Part shown: positions 4,304 to 5,995 of the stretch, piece by piece | Numbering within the stretch: the stretch's first letter is position 1 | Layout of the letters: each line of letters begins with the position of its first letter | Origin: Deltaproteobacteria bacterium | Lineage (GTDB): Bacteria > Desulfobacterota > Desulfobacteria > Desulfobacterales > JAFDHS01 | Length of the DNA stretch: 5,995 bases | Reading direction: 5' to 3' | NCBI GenBank assembly: GCA_019308655.1 | Contig: JAFDHS010000066.1 | Location: forward strand, 1 to 5,995 | Notes under the pieces: model-generated | Databases searched by the model: none | Seen by the model: the letters and a program-made list of their open reading frames with translations, nothing else | Told to the model about the DNA's origin: nothing | Translations under genes and position numbers: made by a program

Positions 4304-4522
4304 TTATTCTGCGTTTGTCGGGCTTTTGCCGCTCTCTTCTTCTGCTTCATCGATATCGCTGAAAAAATCCTCCAGCGCTTTTTCGACTCTGACATTCACA
4401 TCGATGGTGATGTGAATCGGCTTGATTTCAACGGGCTGCACTTCAACTGCATGCCGTGTGTTGCATGCTGTTGCAAATAAAAAAAACGCCGCCCCAAGTA
4501 AGGCAATTGCAAGTTTAGTCAT
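4304..4522 (-). CDS. ynbE: YnbE-family outer-membrane lipoprotein
   Basis: The 72-aa protein starts with MTKLAIALLGAAFFLFATAC, a lipoprotein signal peptide with the lipidated Cys at residue 20 (ATAC lipobox, slightly atypical with Ala at -3). It continues with VEVQPVEIKPIHITIDVNVRVEKALEDFF: alternating beta residues with the P-I-x-I-x-x-x-V-N-V-x-V-E segment typical of YnbE, followed by an acidic tail. In E. coli, YnbE anchors in the outer membrane and extends the YdbH beta-structure to make a continuous hydrophobic bridge for phospholipids. The acidic C-terminal extension (about 20 residues, EEAEEESGKS type) is longer than I expect for enteric YnbE. GGGAG lies 7 nt before ATG 4522. The gene sits between ydbH and ydbL on the same strand; the ydbH-ynbE gap holds a MITE-like inverted repeat. 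Confidence 0.88.
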   Translation of the reverse strand: MTKLAIALLGAAFFLFATACNTRHAVEVQPVEIKPIHITIDVNVRVEKALEDFFSDIDEAEEESGKSPTNAE

Positions 4523-4540
4523 AATGCTGCTCCCTGTGTT

Positions 4541-4620
4541 AGAGCCTGTTTAAAACCTGATGAATCCGCTGCAAAACCGTGAGAGCGGTTCAAATTGTCG
4601 TAACTTTTTAAACAGGTTCT
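4541..4620. repeat. 80-bp MITE-like inverted-repeat element between ydbH and ynbE
   Basis: Terminal arms AGAGCCTGTTTAAAA (4541-4555) and TTTTTAAACAGGTTCT (4605-4620) are inverted repeats with 14 of 15 matches. Inside, GAATCCGCT (4562-4570) and AGCGGTTC (4574+10, about 4584-4591) continue the symmetry with one bulge. The element has no coding capacity. Its right end supplies the first base (4620) of the plus-strand TTA that encodes the ydbH stop, and its left end lies 18 bp from the ynbE start. Size, terminal repeats and position fit a miniature inverted-repeat element; in the mRNA it would fold into a long hairpin that may uncouple ydbH from ynbE expression. Confidence 0.65.
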
Positions 4621-5995
4621 TAGAAAAATAATCTGTAAACATTCTTATACTGCATAATTTTATCAAGGGGAAGGTGCAAATTGATATCTAAGCGAATTCC
4701 TTTAAAAACCGATCCCTTGATCCCTGCTTCGGCCCGGACGAACCCGCCGAATTCCTTTTTGTAAACAAACGGCAGGGCCGTGGCGGGCTTGCCGTCAAAT
4801 TGAATTTTCAGCAGCAGGTTTTCATCCTCAGTCAACAGCTTGACCTTTGCCCATTCATAGTCAAAATCCTTCAATGCCTCTCTGACCAATTCAATCTGAG
4901 CGTATTGGGGGGTATTTGAAGGGATACCTGTGGTAAGAATTTCCGTGCCTGTTAAATAAATTTTACCGCCGGCACCGGGTGTTGAGTAGAGAAAAGCATC
5001 ATCAAAACTTAATTTTCCGTTTTGAAAACGAAGGGGTATTTTGCCGTTAACCGTTCCTTTTCCAGCTGCAATGCCTACCCCCAGTTGTTCCAGAAGCATG
5101 GCGAGGTTCAGCCGGTCGCAGTGTAAAATGATGTCGTAATCCGCTATGCCCGGCAACAGACGGAAGGACTGGGTATTCACGTTGCCTTCGCACCAGTTGA
5201 AACTGCTTTTTTCAATGAAAATGGATTGCTTATTTTCAATCTGAAAATTAAAGCTGCCATGGGTTAAATCAAGATTACCGAAAGAGGCTTTCTTAAAAGT
5301 TAGTTTCTGTGCAGGGGCGCTCTTCAGGTTCGGTACATCCGATATAAACAGTTCCATATTCATGCCTTCAAGACTAAAATCAGCATCTTTTTGACGGATT
5401 TGCGTGTTGATAACATCTGCTTTTAAAGAATGCCTGATTCCGTTTGCACCTGCTTCGACAATACCGGCAATACTGAATTTTCCCTGGGTTTTAATTCCCT
5501 TTGCCTGGGGCAGAATTTGACCCCAATCAATATCAGGCGCAGATAAATCATTTGAAATATTATAACGAATCCGCGTTTCGGGATTTGGGTCTGAAACTAT
5601 TTTTAATTCTCCCGAAGATGTTATTGAAACTCCAGGGAAAAGGGTATTCTCAAGCTTTGCGTTGAAAACCAATTCCGGTCCTTTCTGTTGCATAGACCCT
5701 TTGATTGAACCGATATCACGGTTTTCCCATTGGATTGTTTTTACGGAAATGTTTCCTCTTGAAGCCGTCCTGCCAACCGGCCATTTGACGGGAAGCAGCA
5801 TGTTGATACCACGCAATTGAGCTTTTGTTTTCCGATCATAAACCCGACCTGATTTTATTCTAAAAGAGCCATCGAACTGAGGGGTACCGCCTGAATTTTC
5901 TTTCCATGTGCCGTCTAATGAAAGGGTTGGTATTTTACAATTAATGGAATTTAAATTTAAATTTGTATTTTGTGCCGTCAAATGACAAGATGCCC
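4620..5995 (-). CDS. ydbH: YdbH-like AsmA-superfamily intermembrane transport protein, C-terminal part (5'-partial)
   Basis: The frame is open to the right window edge (upstream of the TTG at 5981 it reads ASCHL), so 457 C-terminal residues are present and the N-terminus with the inner-membrane anchor is outside. E. coli YdbH is about 880 aa, so roughly half is seen. The sequence is almost entirely beta-type, with alternating hydrophobic residues, repeated G-x-L-x-I segments and AsmA-like phrases such as TWKENSGGTPQFDGSFRIKSG, LSGMN-type loops and GKGTVNGKIPLRFQNGKLSF near residues 311-330. The end, GSVFKGIRLDINLHLPLDKI, fits the C-terminal edge that pairs with YnbE. With YhdP and TamB, YdbH forms the redundant set of bridges moving phospholipids to the outer membrane in E. 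coli. Identification rests strongly on the following ynbE and ydbL genes, which occur in this order in E. coli. The stop codon overlaps the end of a MITE-like repeat. Confidence 0.88.
   Translation of the reverse strand, partial: ASCHLTAQNTNLNLNSINCKIPTLSLDGTWKENSGGTPQFDGSFRIKSGRVYDRKTKAQLRGINMLLPVKWPVGRTASRGNISVKTIQWENRDIGSIKGSMQQKGPELVFNAKLENTLFPGVSITSSGELKIVSDPNPETRIRYNISNDLSAPDIDWGQILPQAKGIKTQGKFSIAGIVEAGANGIRHSLKADVINTQIRQKDADFSLEGMNMELFISDVPNLKSAPAQKLTFKKASFGNLDLTHGSFNFQIENKQSIFIEKSSFNWCEGNVNTQSFRLLPGIADYDIILHCDRLNLAMLLEQLGVGIAAGKGTVNGKIPLRFQNGKLSFDDAFLYSTPGAGGKIYLTGTEILTTGIPSNTPQYAQIELVREALKDFDYEWAKVKLLTEDENLLLKIQFDGKPATALPFVYKKEFGGFVRAEAGIKGSVFKGIRLDINLHLPLDKIMQYKNVYRLFF

Noticed and set aside
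3993..4415. 140-codon plus-strand open frame
   Set aside because: Shadow of ydbL and ynbE on the other strand, both of which have signal peptides, ribosome binding sites and family motifs.

Overview
The window looks like chromosomal DNA of a Gram-negative, probably Desulfobacterales-type (former Deltaproteobacteria) organism. This rests on the style of the proteins (an EpmA with an RIPAPAPE motif-1 extension, a molybdenum-carrier/DUF6794 fusion, a YdbH-YnbE-YdbL set outside the enterics) and on the many GC-rich REP-like palindromes between genes. The taxonomic call is inference; no rRNA or other marker is present.

Layout. (1) Positions 1-1997 are dense housekeeping and cofactor genes: the 3' part of a putative molybdenum carrier protein fused to DUF6794, then epmA (EF-P lysylation) translationally overlapping it, then mobB (Mo-cofactor guanylylation accessory GTPase) converging on epmA with a 20-bp 3' overlap. 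mobB has a good sigma70-type promoter. (2) Positions 1998-3214 are mostly non-coding and rich in palindromes. They contain one small zinc-ribbon-like ORF (2291-2503), REP-like hairpins at about 2192-2220, 2511-2589 and 2611-2678, an imperfect ~90-bp palindromic element (2729-2818), and on the minus strand a well-conserved cobalamin riboswitch (about 2968-3126) followed by a candidate antiterminator and an intrinsic terminator (2845-2886). No B12-related gene follows the terminator; the riboswitch is an orphan within this window. (3) Positions 3215-3646 are a graveyard: the first ~24 codons of a YeeE/YedE-family transporter run into unrelated sequence, followed by the 3' tail of an IS200/IS605-type tnpB whose end carries a right-end-like hairpin. 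(4) Positions 3647-3865 hold a small conserved-looking protein of unknown function. (5) Positions 3875-5995 (minus strand) are the ydbH-ynbE-ydbL operon. It encodes an AsmA-like inter-membrane bridge (C-terminal part only; the gene runs off the window), its outer-membrane lipoprotein partner, and a secreted DUF1318 accessory protein. An 80-bp MITE-like inverted repeat sits exactly between ydbH and ynbE.

How the parts work together. The ydb genes form one functional unit for phospholipid traffic to the outer membrane. The molybdenum carrier homologue and mobB may share molybdenum/molybdopterin metabolism, with epmA between them. The most interesting region is 2700-3620: an apparently intact ligand-sensing RNA and terminator with nothing to control, next to decayed transporter and transposon fragments. 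This suggests either a recent deletion scar or a stand-alone B12-responsive small RNA.
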